Assembly: GCA_905221605.1 (NCBI GenBank)
Contig: CAJNDS010001079.1
Coordinates: 328,501 to 392,500, forward strand
Direction: 5' to 3'
DNA: 64,000 nucleotides
DNA from: Symbiodinium natans
Taxonomy: Eukaryota > Sar > Dinophyceae > Suessiales > Symbiodiniaceae
In this document: one piece after another, positions 21,929 through 33,400 of the stretch
Position numbering within the stretch: the first letter of the stretch is position 1
Layout: each line of letters begins with the position of its first letter
Position numbers and translations under genes: made by a program
Notes under the pieces: generated by a model
Seen by the model: the letters and a program-made list of their open reading frames with translations, nothing else
What the model was told of the DNA's origin: nothing
Database searches by the model: none

Positions 21929-22471
21929 CTAGGCCACAACCACACGAATCAGCGACGGAAGACCTGCCAGGAGAATGGTCGAAGCACGGCAAGCATTGGA
22001 CTCTGCCTCGGTGTCCGAGCACGCATGGCATTGATGTGACCAGGTAGCATCCGGGAAGGCAAGCTTGCACGCACCCTCGTTGCTGATGTCGCAGTGGCAG
22101 CCTGACTCTGCCCCATCTCCTGGCACGTAGCAGCCCCATGAGGATGTGTGGCAGCAAGACCAGCATTCATGGGTCCACTGCTTGCCGCTTGTCTCACCGC
22201 AGACACGCTCAGAGACCTTACAGTCACAATCGTGAGAAGCTTCCACGAAACAACCCCAAGAGTAAGATTTCTGGCAGGTGGGGTGCTGCACGTTTGTCGC
22301 GGAGTCACATGTCCTGCAGCTATCTGTCCACGTTCCTCCCTGCGAGTGACAGGCAGCCTCCGTGACTGTACAGTCGCACTTGTGCTGTTGGACATCGTAG
22401 CAACCAATGCCGCTGCCTGCATGCACGTGCACGATCTGCAGCAACAGGAGCTGGAGCATCCGGGAGGACAT
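21929..22471 (-). CDS. Secreted cysteine-rich three-module protein, copy 3
   Basis: Same 180-residue protein as copy 1. The tail ends PSLIRVVVA, shared with copy 4. All cysteines are kept. Copies 3 and 4 share leader changes (GGGCGCGGGCGG just upstream of the start), so they are the most recent pair. Confidence 0.75.
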   Translation of the reverse strand: MSSRMLQLLLLQIVHVHAGSGIGCYDVQQHKCDCTVTEAACHSQGGTWTDSCRTCDSATNVQHPTCQKSYSWGCFVEASHDCDCKVSERVCGETSGKQWTHECWSCCHTSSWGCYVPGDGAESGCHCDISNEGACKLAFPDATWSHQCHACSDTEAESNACRASTILLAGLPSLIRVVVA

Positions 22472-23089
22472 GATGGGCGCGGGCGGATATGGGTGGTGCA
22501 GTTGCTGAGCACTAGGCTTGGGTCGACACAAATGCCTGCGACCAGCATGCCACATCGCCCAGTAGAGAGCTGTGCTCTCAAGATTCCATCCTGACCGAAT
22601 CGCGCCACATGCAAGAAAACGGCTTCTCATGTTCTCCCCAGAACTGCTCACAAAACTCAACCTGCACACAACCTCGAAAGCCTAGAGGATGACCACAAAG
22701 CAACACGTAGGTCACTCATGATTGGTTATTCACAAGGGAGCTGTCGAGGTTCCAGGGTGTAGTCTGAATACTAGGTCCAGAAAGCATGCTTTCTTTTCCC
22801 CTGGAGTCACATGGAGTCACGTCGCTCAAACTGCAACGAGAGTCTCGGTGATCTGGCAGCAGAAGTGCTTCAGCTAGCTGGATGCACGCCAGGCGCGTGG
22901 AACAGCCCTATACAAGTTGTACAAATCACACAAGTCTCTTCTTCGTCGCTACTACAGAGAGTTTTCTCGATTTACAAGTCACAAAACTGGCGGCGCTCGG
23001 TACCTCCGAGACACGAATGCCGCCATGCAGGTGGCGTGGACACCGGGCCTGCCCGGTGTGCTTGACAGCGCCATCTGGAAAAATCGGGC

Positions 23090-23632
23090 CTAGGCCACAA
23101 CCACACGAATCAGCGACGGAAGACCTGCCAGGAGAATGGTCGAAGCACGGCAAGCATTGGACTCTGCCTCGGTGTCCGAGCACGCATGGCATTGATGTGA
23201 CCAGGTAGCATCCGGGAAGGCAAGCTTGCACGCACCCTCGTTGCTGATGTCGCAGTGGCAGCCTGACTCTGCCCCATCTCCTGGCACGTAGCAGCCCCAT
23301 GAGGATGTGTGGCAGCAAGACCAGCATTCATGGGTCCACTGCTTGCCGCTTGTCTCACCGCAGACACGCTCAGAGACCTTACAGTCACAATCGTGAGAAG
23401 CTTCCACGAAACAACCCCAAGAGTAAGATTTCTGGCAGGTGGGGTGCTGCACGTTTGTCGCGGAGTCACATGTCCTGCAGCTATCTGTCCACGTTCCTCC
23501 CTGCGAGTGATAGGCAGCCTCCGTGACTGTACAGTCGCACTTGTGCTGTTGGACATCGTAGCAACCAATGCCGCTGCCTGCATGCACGTGCACGATCTGC
23601 AGCAACAGGAGCTGGAGCATCCGGGAGGACAT
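23090..23632 (-). CDS. Secreted cysteine-rich three-module protein, copy 4, Cys41 replaced by Tyr
   Basis: Same 180-residue protein, but residue 41 in the first module is Tyr (TEAAYHSQ) where the other copies have Cys. This would leave an unpaired cysteine in that module. The unit is truncated on its upstream side near 23,815, where the sequence changes to exon-like DNA of the neighbouring gene. Confidence 0.72.
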   Translation of the reverse strand: MSSRMLQLLLLQIVHVHAGSGIGCYDVQQHKCDCTVTEAAYHSQGGTWTDSCRTCDSATNVQHPTCQKSYSWGCFVEASHDCDCKVSERVCGETSGKQWTHECWSCCHTSSWGCYVPGDGAESGCHCDISNEGACKLAFPDATWSHQCHACSDTEAESNACRASTILLAGLPSLIRVVVA

Positions 23633-23884
23633 GATGGGCGCGGGCGGATATGGGTGGTGCAGTTGCTGAGCACTAGGCTTGGGTCGACACAAATGCCTGC
23701 GACCAGCATGCCACATCGTCCAGTAGAGAGCAATGCTCTCAAGATTCCATCCTGACCGAACCGCGCCACATGCCAGAAAACCGGCTTCTCATGTTCTCCC
23801 CAGAACTGCGCACGAAACCCAAAAGCCTAAACCCCATGCACCGAGCGCGCGCCTCAAGCGCAAGTCCAGCTTCGTCAGCATGAC

Positions 23885-26800
23885 CTGCACACTCGCAGGC
23901 TCGCGGGGGAAGTATAAGGAGAGCAGCCTATTCGCCCTGAACCCTAAACTTTAAACCCGAATTCCTAAACACTAACCCTAAACCCTAAGTCTAAACCCTA
24001 AACCCTAAACTCGAATTCCTAAACCCCAAACCCGAAACCCGAAACCCTGAACCAAAAAAACCCAAACACGAAAGCCTCAATCCCCACCTGGATGGTGGCA
24101 AAGACCAGCGCCACACAGACGGCGGCCACACCGGCATGCTGGCCTCCCAGGAACCTGACATCGGATGCTTGGGATAGGGTTTAGGGTTTAGGGTTTAGGG
24201 TTTAGGGTTTAGGGTTTAGGGTTTAGGGTTTAGGGTTTAGGGTTTAGGGTTTAGGGTTTAGGGTCTAGGGTCTAGGGTGTAGGGTTTAGGGTTTAGGGTT
24301 TAGGTTTAGGGTTTGGGGTTAAGGGTTGAGGGTTGAGGGTCGAGGGTTGAGGGTTGAGGGTGGAGGGTGGAGGGTCGAGGGTTGAGGGTTCAACCCTGGG
24401 TTGAAAGTTGAGGGTTGAGGGTTTAGGGTTTAGGGTTTAGGGTTGAGGGTTTAGAGTTTAGGTTTAGGGTTTAGGGTTTAGGGTTTAGGGTTTAGGGTTT
24501 AGGGTTTAGGGTTTAGGGTTTAGGGTTTAGGGTTTAGGGTTTAGGGTTTAGGGTTTAGGGTTTAGGGTTTGGGGTTTGGGGTTTGGGGCTTAGGGTTTGG
24601 GGTTTAGGGTTTAGGGTTTAGGGCTTGGGGTCTACTTCCTAGTTCTAAGCAGAGAGTTGGGGCCTCCGGGCCCCCAGATACTTCCCTAAAGACTCACAAA
24701 CAAAGGTGGGTTCAGGGTGTAGGGTTGAGGGTTTAGGGTAAGGCACAAACCCTAAACCCTAAACCCTAACTCCAAACTTCCCTACCAAGAACCGGCTTTT
24801 TCGGATCTCGGTGCGAACCTGGGGGGGACAGAACCCTTTTGGGGCCTCGTAGGGCCTGAGAACTTGGGTAATTTCCTAAATTATGAGCCCATTGTTGGGG
24901 TGCCCATTCTAAGGCGGCACCCTTTTAAAAGGTACCCCAAAAAAGGGACCCCTAAATTAGAGAATAAACCCTAAACCCTAAACCCTAAACCCTAAACCCT
25001 AAACCCTAAACTTTAAACCCTAAACCCTACACAACGAACCTAGATCTCAAGTTGTCGCTCCATGATGCCAAGCCACGAGCCCAGCGCCCAGTAGAGGCAG
25101 CTGTACAGCCTGCAAAGGGTGCCCGGGATCTTTCGGGTTTAGGGTTTAGGGTTTAGGGTTTAGGGCTTAGGGTTTAGGGTTTAGGGCTAGGATTTAGGGT
25201 CAAGGGTTCAGGGCAGGGTTGGTGGGCCCACCTCACCTCCATGAAAGCGAGAGCGAAGGCAAAAGCGAAAGGGGGGGTGGTCTAGGAGTTCTAGTGGTTA
25301 TCCGCCGACCCCAGCTGGAGCGGGGGCGGCGTCAGTGAAGACCCATAGTGCGCTCCATTCCCTGAGTTCCCATGGCCTCAGCACGCCCAAACCCTCGCCG
25401 GTACTCCATTCCCTGAGTTCGTTCCCGTGCATGCCCAAACCCCCGTCGCTCATGGCCTCAGCACGCCCAAACCCACCCCCACCCCCAACCCCTTTCCACA
25501 CTTCCAGCTGGCTCCACCCCCACCCCCAACCCCCACCCCCACCCCCACCCCCAACCGCCCCCACCCCCACACTGGACCCATGGCTCCTGGCCCCATTGGC
25601 TCATGGTCCACGGCCCATGGATGTGGCTTCTCAGCTGACTTTAAAGGGCCCCAGTGCATGCCCGCCCCCTCCGCCCGCTGCCCGCTCCGCCCTCCGCCCT
25701 TCCAGCTCCGCCTACTCCCCCCTTGGCCCATGCTCCCACTCTCCATCCCCTCGACCTCCCCCGCTTGGCCCGCTTGCTCTACCCCACCACCCACGCACCA
25801 CCGTTCCCCGCCCATCCGCCCTTCCCGCTCTCCCCTTGCCCAAGCCCCCCACGCACCCCGCCATGCTTCTCATGGACCCATGGCTCCTGGTCCCATTCTT
25901 TATCCCTCGACCTGCATGGCTGCCAATGCTGGTCCTAGCATACTCCCCCCTTGCCCAAGCCCCCCACGCACCCCGCCATGCTTCTCATGGACCCATGGCT
26001 CCTGGTCCCATTCTTCATCCCTCGACCTGCATGGCTGCCAATGCTGGTCAAAAAAATGGCCCCTGCTCCACCCCCACCCCCAACCCCCACCCCCACCCCG
26101 CACGCACCCTGCCACCCCCAACCCCCAACCCCCACCCCCACCCCCACGCACCCACACTTCCAACCCCCACCCCCACCCCCCCACGCACCCCTGGACCCAT
26201 GGCTCCTGGCCCCATTGGCTCATGGTCCACGGCCCATGGATGTGGCTTCTCAGCTGACTGTAAAGGCCCAATTCATGCCCGACCCTCCGCCCGCCCTCCG
26301 CCCTTCCAGCTCCGCCTACTCCCCTTTGGCCCATGCTCCCACTCTCCATCCCCTTGACCTACCCCTCATGGACCCAGCTCCCTTAACCCCTCACGGACCC
26401 TGCATGCCCCTCATGGACGCATGGCTCCTGGCCCCATGGCTCCCCTCCGCCCCTACCCCCACCACCCACGCACCCGCTCCCCGCCCATCCGCCCTTCCCG
26501 CTCCGCATACATTCCCCTTGCCCAAGCCCCCCACGCACCCCGCCATGCTTTTCATGGATCTATGGCTCCTGGTCCTATTCTTCATCCCTTGAGCTGCTCC
26601 ACCCCCACCCGCAACCCCCACCCCCACCCCGCACGCACCCTGCCCCGCCGCCCGTGCTTGTCATGGGCCCCTTGCTCCCATGACTTTAAAGGGCCCCAGT
26701 GCATGCCCAACCCTCCGCCCGCTCCGCCCGCTCCGCTCGCTCCGCCCTTCCGCCTACTCCCCTCTGGCCCATGCTCCCACTCTCCATCCCCTTGACCTAC

Positions 26801-29800
26801 CCCTCATGGACCCAGCTACCCCTGGACCCATGGCTCCTGGCCCCATGGCTCCCCATGGCTCAGCCCATGGATGTGGCTTCTCAGCTGACTTTAAAGGCCC
26901 CAGTGCATGCCCGGGCCCTCCGCCCGCTCCGCCCGCTCCGCCCGCTCCGCCCTCCGCCCTTCCAGCTCCGCCTACTCCCCTTTGGCCCATGCTCCCACTC
27001 TCCATCCCCTTGACCTACCCCTCATGGACCCAGCTCCCTACCCCTTACCCCTCACGCACCCTGCCCCGCCGCCCATGCACCCGCTCCCCCCATCCGCCCT
27101 TCCCGCTCCGCATACTTTCCCCTTGCCCAAGCCTCATCCCTCGACCTGCATGGCTGCCAATGCTGGTCCTATATATGGCCCCTGCTCCACCCCAACCCCC
27201 AACGTACGCACCCTGCACCCCCAACCCCCACCCCCACCCACCCACACTTCCAACCCCACCCCCACCCCCCACGCACCCCGCCCCCCACTGAACCCATCAT
27301 GGCTCCTGGCCGCATTCCAGTGCATGCCCGGGCCCTCCGCCCTCCGCCCTTCCAGCTCCGCCTTCTCCCCTCTGCCCATGCTCCCACTCTCCATCCCCTT
27401 GACCTACCCCTCATGGACCCAGCTCCCTACCCCTTACCCCTCACGCACCCATGCCCCTCATGGACCCATGGCTCCTGGCCGCATGGCTCCCCATTCATTA
27501 TGGTCCACGGCCCAAGCAGGTGGCTTCTCAGCCCCTACGTTGGCGGTAGCCATTAAATAGACATCAAAGACGAAGAAGCCATCGTGGACAAACAAAACAT
27601 GCGCTCTCAAAAACAACACGAAAGAGTGCTGAGTGCGTAGTTGCTTTCCTCGGGACATGACTCTACGCCCACAAAAAGTCAGTATATCGGCGTCGCTCGC
27701 ATCATGCAAGGGGCTCTTAAACGACCTGCGCCAGCAACCAGACGCTCTAACAACCCAGAACCCTAAACCCTAAACCCGAAACCCTAAACCCTAAACCCTA
27801 ACCCTAAACCCTAAACCCTAAACGCTAAACCCTAAACCTAAACCCTAAACCCTAAACCCTAAAACCTAAACCCTAAACCCTAAACCCTAAACCCTAAACA
27901 TAACAACCCACACCGCACGAGAACCTCAACTTCAGGACCTCGAGAGTGTAGTCTTCGGGGGTTCTTGAACTTGGTAGCCCAATAACTTGGGATGTTCCCC
28001 CTTATATCCTTTTTTTCAGGGTGCCGTACTATGTGGGAAAGGATCTCTAGTGTAGAGAACGACCCATATCCGATATCCCTAAACCATAAGGATATTCCGT
28101 ACATCACATCAGGGTCCCCACTGCAGAATAACAGATTCTTCCCTAACTAAGGTCCATGGGGAGTGAGCCTAAAAGCCCTGGAAGGCCGGATTCCCAAAAC
28201 CCAAAAGACCTGAAACGGAAAGCCAAAAGATGGGTTCATCTCAATCAACCTCTGCAAATCCAAGGGCCCCCACAGCGAGTTCGCCCCGCAGAAGAGGCTC
28301 ACGCGGGCATATGCGTCGTAGGCCTGATGGGTTGAGGGTTTAGGGTTTGGGGTTGAGGGTTGGTGGTTTAGGGCGTAGGGATACTTGATGGTTCATGGGT
28401 AGTTATATGCAAGTACCTTAGCCATGACCCGGCTTATAACTACCCGAGAACCTTTAAGTAGGGTTTACGGTTCGGAGAGGGACGGTGTTTAGGGGGTTAG
28501 GGACTCCGGGACTGCAACCCCCACACATGAAACCCGATCTTGTCCCCTAAAGCAGACGCCAAGCCCCCGAAACTGTCGGCACTAAAGTCACTAAACATAA
28601 CTCTGACTGAGCCCACACCCATGAGCCCCACACCCTAAACCCTAAACCCTAAACCCTAAACCCTAAACCCTAAACCCTAAACCCTAAACCCTGAACCCTG
28701 AACCCTGAACCCTGAACCCTGAACCCTGAACCCAAAACCAAAACCCTAAACCCTACATGAAGTGGCTGAATGTTTCAAGGGCTCGCCTGCCAGTTCAGCT
28801 GCACACGTCGGTAGAGGCGGATGTGCTCCAGCCTCACTTTCTTTGCCGCCCCCCAAGTCATGGCAGGTGCTTGGGGCTGCTTGAAGGTTGAAGCTTAACC
28901 CTAAACCCTAAACCCTAAACCCTAAACCCTAAACCCTAAACCCTAAACCCTAAACCCTATACGTATCAAATGACCGTAGGTCTCCCCCTTCTTTGGATTA
29001 CAAGGCTGAAGGGAGTTGATAACTGAGTTTCGGCGCGCTGCCACGAACTTGCTGGTATGTTCAGGGCTTAGGGTTGAGGGTTTAGGGTGTAGGGCTTAGG
29101 GTTTAGGGTTTAGGGTTTAGGGTTTAGGGTTTAGGGTTTAGGGTTTAGGGTTTAGGGTTTAGGGTCCTATGTACTCAACTACGCGAGCCTCTGAAAAGGC
29201 GAGAGCCAACTTGTCACTGTCTGCGTTGGGCTGCTGTCGTGGACGGCCCGCTGCGTAACGAAACAACACAAATCTTCAACGTTCCGCAACCAAGCATGTG
29301 CACGAAAGGCTGCCACCCACAATCCTAAACCCTCGGCCTCAGCCCTGGAATTTCAGCATGTTCACCGATCTTCCCCGGCTGATGCTGCACAGTCCTCATG
29401 GGGTTTGGGGCTTCAGAGAGACTGTTGGGTTTAAGTGTTTTTGGGGAATGGGACAACCAAACATACCCGAACATACTCTTCTCGCCCTCAGGGCCGCGGC
29501 ATTGCTGTAGGCATCACAGTGTCCTCGGATCTCCGAGGCAAACTTGCTGCCGAAGTTGCGAGTGTGATGAAGGCTGCAAGGGACCACACCCTATAGTAGA
29601 AAAGGCGTGCTCTATTAGAGGCTCTATTCCTTCAGTATTGGGCTCCCGTGGGCCTGCGCAATGCGAGACATGAAGCTAGGGGTCGCGGGCGTGTCATGGC
29701 TCAAGTCAGACCTGAAGCCTGCTAATCTTGAGCGTGAGACTCAACCCCGGTTTCGGGTTCAAGGCTTCGATTTTAGGGCTTAGGGCCGATGGTCTACTTG

Positions 29801-29914
29801 GGTGTAGGGTCTAGTTCCAGGGCTTAGGCACCCTTGAAACCTGCGCCCCAGCAACCCTCAAGTCCACGCTCCCCCGGTGGTGCGGCCGTGTCTCTGCCGG
29901 ATTGCCAATGAAGC
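23885..29914 (-). CDS. Multi-pass membrane protein gene, partial exon model
   Basis: Proposed minus-strand exons: 29914-29841 (FIGNPAETRPHHRGSVD), 29573-29486 (NFGSKFASEIRGHCDAYSNA), 28869-28787 (KKVRLEHIRLYRRVQLNWQ, GC donor), 28323-28250 (AYDAYARVSLFCGANSLW), 27969-27914 (RTPEDYTLEVLKLRFSC), 25109-25040 (LYSCLYWALGSWLGIM), 24154-24088 (HAGVAAVCVALVFATIQ) and 23943-23885 (RANRLLSLYFPREPASVQ). The 28869, 28323 and 27969 exons join in one frame (NWQ-AYDAYARV). I recall similar NWQ-AYDAY segments in uncharacterised dinoflagellate membrane proteins, but this is memory, not a search. Further exons are missing and phase is not resolved at the ends. A ~2-kb satellite sits between the exons at 27,914 and 25,109. 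Function unknown. Confidence 0.5.
24176..24630 (+). repeat. Long TTTAGGG array with GTTGAGG variant block
   Basis: Regular units, then about 100 bases of GGGTTGA/GGGTCGA variants around 24,320-24,430, then regular units and TTTGGGG. Confidence 0.95.
25440..27530. repeat. GC-rich satellite, higher-order period about 615 bp
   Basis: CCCCCACCCC-type stretches alternate with a conserved segment containing GATGTGGCTTCTCAGCTGACT near 25,620, 26,240 and 26,868, and a diverged copy near 27,515. Long ORFs on plus (proline-rich) and minus (glycine-rich) are products of the base composition. The block lies between exons of the membrane-protein gene, so it is probably intronic. Confidence 0.8.
28627..28757 (-). 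repeat. CCCTAAA array shifting to CCCTGAA
   Basis: About nine CCCTAAA units followed by seven CCCTGAA units; lies next to the exon at 28,787-28,869. Confidence 0.95.
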
Positions 29915-30056
29915 CTGACTTCAAGGTTCATAGGTATAGGGTTTAGGGTTTAGGGTTTAGGGTTTAGGGCTTAGGGTTTAGGGTTTAGGGTTTAGGGTTT
30001 AGGGTTTAGGGTTTAGGGTTTAGGGTTTAGGGTTTAGGGTTTAGGGTTTAGGGTTC
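29069..30056 (+). repeat. Two TTTAGGG arrays around exons of the membrane-protein gene
   Basis: Arrays at 29,069-29,164 and 29,938-30,056; exons 29,486-29,573 and 29,841-29,914 lie between them. Confidence 0.93.
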
Positions 30057-30489
30057 TTAAGCACACTGATCTTTTTCAGGTGCTAAAGGCTACCATGCAC
30101 ACGTATGTATGCAGTATGCATCTAGGCATCCGTGTCTCTTTGCCTCACCCCCCCCCCCCCCCCGCATATGAGGTAGGGCTTTCAATTAATGACATCCCCA
30201 AAAGGACACCCCAATACACCAATGTTGATAAAGCAGTTATATATATATATATAGGTATGAGCCCGCCGCCTTTAGGGTCTATTTAGCTTTGGGTTTTTCT
30301 TATTGCTTAAAAAGAGCGAATATAAATATCGTAATACAAAAATACATATTTACACCTACATATGGCACGCAAATCTCATGCCCAGCGGTTCTAGGCCTAG
30401 CCGCACGCCATTACGAACTGCGAATTTCTGGTTGTTCTTATTTTCATTTGTTTCTCTTTGCTATCTGTGTATGCGTGTTCTTTTTTCAG

Positions 30490-33400
30490 CCTGCGTGAAA
30501 AAGTCGCTGTTCGGCTGCGGCGGAAGGGAAAGAGAAGTGAGAGAGGAGAGACAACAAGGAGGCCATTTTAATTTTCTGGAAGGGTATTGATTGAAAAGAA
30601 GAGAAGAGACAAGAAACAAGGAGACGGATGGCACTCTTCTTTATCTATCATCTCTCCCTTCCTTGCCTCTCCCGTTTCCCTCTATAATTCAAAAGACAAG
30701 ACCATTCTTGCTCTTCGCAGATCAGAGGAGAGATCAAAAGGAATGCAATTTTAATGGGAAGAGCAATGAAAAGAATGGAAGAGAAATGAAGACAGGAGAG
30801 GGAGGTGCAAAATCAGGCCAAGAGAAGATGGTGCTCGTTTTCATCTTTCTTCTCTTGCTCTTTTCCTTTTCAAATAAACAACAAAAGGAAGAACAATGAA
30901 CATGCAAAGGAACCCGTTTTCTTTTTCCATTTGGGAACAAGGAAAGAACAGAGGCGATAAGGCGAGAGGAGGGATTTGCTGAAGCATGGGGAGGGTCTAC
31001 GGACAAGGAGCCAACCCCGCTCACTTTCCCCATCCATTGAAACAGGAAAAGAAAGGAACAGGGCCTCCATTCCCCTCTTGTTCTTCCTTTCTTGTGTTTT
31101 TGTCACATCAAGGGGAACAGGAGAAGAGAAGGGAGAGAGAAGGAGAGAGGAGAGACAAAAAGGATTGCATTTGTACTGGGAAGAGCAAAGAAAAGAATAG
31201 AAGAGAGATGAATAAAGGAGAGGGAGAGACAAAATAAGGCGCAGAGAAGATGGCACTCTTCTTTATCTATCCTCTCCCCCTTATCTCTCCCTGCCCTCTT
31301 TCTTTTCGAAATAAGAAAACAAAAAGGAAGAACTATGAGAAGGAGAAGGGGACGGAAAGGAACAGAAGGGATAGGCCGATAGGAGGGGGTATGGCAAGGT
31401 CCACGCGCAAGGAGTCACCCTCTGCTTACCCTTCCACTGCCTTATCATACAAGTTCCTTTCTTGCGCTGTATCAGTTGAAAGGAAACAGAAGGAGAGAAG
31501 GGAAAGGGAAGTGAGAGAGGAGAGATGACAAGGATGGCATTTTTCTGGAAGCGCAACTGTACCGGAATGTGGCCACAATAAGCAGGCCAGGGAGACTCAG
31601 GCGGGGCAACTGTAGCGGAATGTGGCCACAACAAGCAGGCCAGGGAGGCTCAGGCGGGGCAAGTCTCTCCCTAATTAGAAAAAAACCAATCTTGCTCTTC
31701 GCAAATAGATAAGTGCCCTTCTTCCTCTTCAGGAAATCGCCTTTCCCTTATTTTGCTTTCTGAAGCGAATAAGAAAAAGAACAGATAAGAAGAAAGGACA
31801 GGGAATGACTAGGTAAAGAGAGGAGCTCTTCAATTTTGCATTACTTTTCCTTCTTGGGGGGTCCTTTTTTCTCCCTTGAAGATGCAGAAAACTCTCAAAA
31901 GGAACACCCGTTCCATCGCCCATTTACTCTTCCCTTCCTTATCTCCTATGCTCTTTTCCTTAGTCATTGCAACAGGAGAAGACAGGAAAAGGGCCTCCAT
32001 TCCCCTCTTGTTCTTCCTTTCTTGTGTTTTTGTCATATAAAGGGGAACAGGAGAAGAGAAGGGAAAGAGAAGGAGAGAGGAGCGATGAAAGGAACACAAT
32101 TTTAATGGGAAGAGCCAAGAAAAGAATGGAAGAGAGATGAATAAAGGAGAAGGAGAGACAAAACAAGTTGCAAAGAAGATGGCGCTCTTCTTAATCCATC
32201 CCCTCTCCCTTTTCTCTCCCTTCCCTTTTTCTTTTCGAAATAAGAAAAACTAAGCAGGAAGAATTATGAAAAGGAGAAGGGTAAGGAAAAGAGCAGAAGA
32301 GATAGGCCGAAAAGAGTGATATGATGAAGTATGGCAAGGTCCACACGCAAGGAGTCACCCTCTGCTTACCCTCCCACTGCCCTTATCATACAAGTTCCCT
32401 TCTTGTGGTTTATCAGCTAAACGGAAACAGAAGGAGAGAAGGGAAAGAGAAGTGAGAGAGGAGAGACAACAAGGATGCCATGTTAATTTTCTGGAAGGGT
32501 ATTGAAAAGAAGAGAAAAGACAAGAAACAAGGGGACGGATGGCACTCTTCTGTATCTATCATCCTTGTCTTTCCCTTTTCCCTCTATAATTAGAAAAACA
32601 GGCGCCCTCTCTCGTCTTCAGGAACCCGTTCACTTTTTCCGTTTGGGAACAAGGAAAAGAACAGAGGCGATAGGGCGAGAGGAAGAATTTGCTGAAGCAT
32701 GGGGAGGGTCTACGGGCAAGTAGCCAACCCCGCTCACTTGCCCCATCCATTGTGAAAAGAACAGGGCCTCCATTCCCCTCTTGTTCTTCCTTTCTTGCGT
32801 TTTTGTCATTTAAGGGGGAACAGCAGAAGAGAAGGGAAAGAGAAGGAGCGAGGAGAGATAACAATAACACCATATTAATGGGAAGAGCCAAGAAAAGAAT
32901 AGAAGAGAGATGAATAAAGGAGAGGGAGAGACAAAACAAGGCGCAAAGAAGATGGCACTCTTCTTTATCTATCCTCTCTCCCTTATCTCTGCAGGAATAG
33001 AACAGACAGGAAGCAAGGAGACGGAGTGACAAAACTTGTCGCAAAGCTTTATATATCTCCCTTGTCTCTCCCTAATTAGAAAAAACCAATCTTGCTATTC
33101 ACAGATAGATAAGTGCCCTTCTTCCTCTTCAGGAAATCGCCTTTCCCTTATTTTGCTTGTTGAAGCGACTAAGAAGAACAACAGATAAGAAGAGAGGACA
33201 GGGAATGACTAGGTAAAGAGAGGAGCTCTTCAATTTTCCTCCCTATCTCTTATGTTACTTTTCCTCCTTGGGGGATGTCCTTTTTTCTCCCTTGAAGATG
33301 CAGAAAACTCTCAAAAGAAACGCCCGTTCCATCGCCCATTTACTCTTCAATTCCCTTCCTTATCTCCTATGCTCTTTTCCTTATTCATTGCAACAGGAGA

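Larger units (their letters stand above)
19261..23815. repeat. Tandem array of four ~1.16-kb gene units
   Basis: The landmark GTCTGAATACT recurs at 19,261, 20,441, 21,601 and 22,762, giving periods of 1,180, 1,160 and 1,161; the fourth unit is cut short near 23,815. Units are almost identical, including non-coding flanks, which implies recent duplication or gene conversion. Each holds one minus-strand gene. Confidence 0.95.

Noticed and set aside
25335-26592. Long proline-rich plus-strand and glycine-rich minus-strand ORFs
   Set aside because: Several frames are open at once because the satellite is C-rich; no domain, start context or splice signal.
29697-29705. Second spliced-leader-like TGGCTCAAG on plus
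   Set aside because: No plus-strand gene follows, and a nine-base match is expected by chance at this scale.
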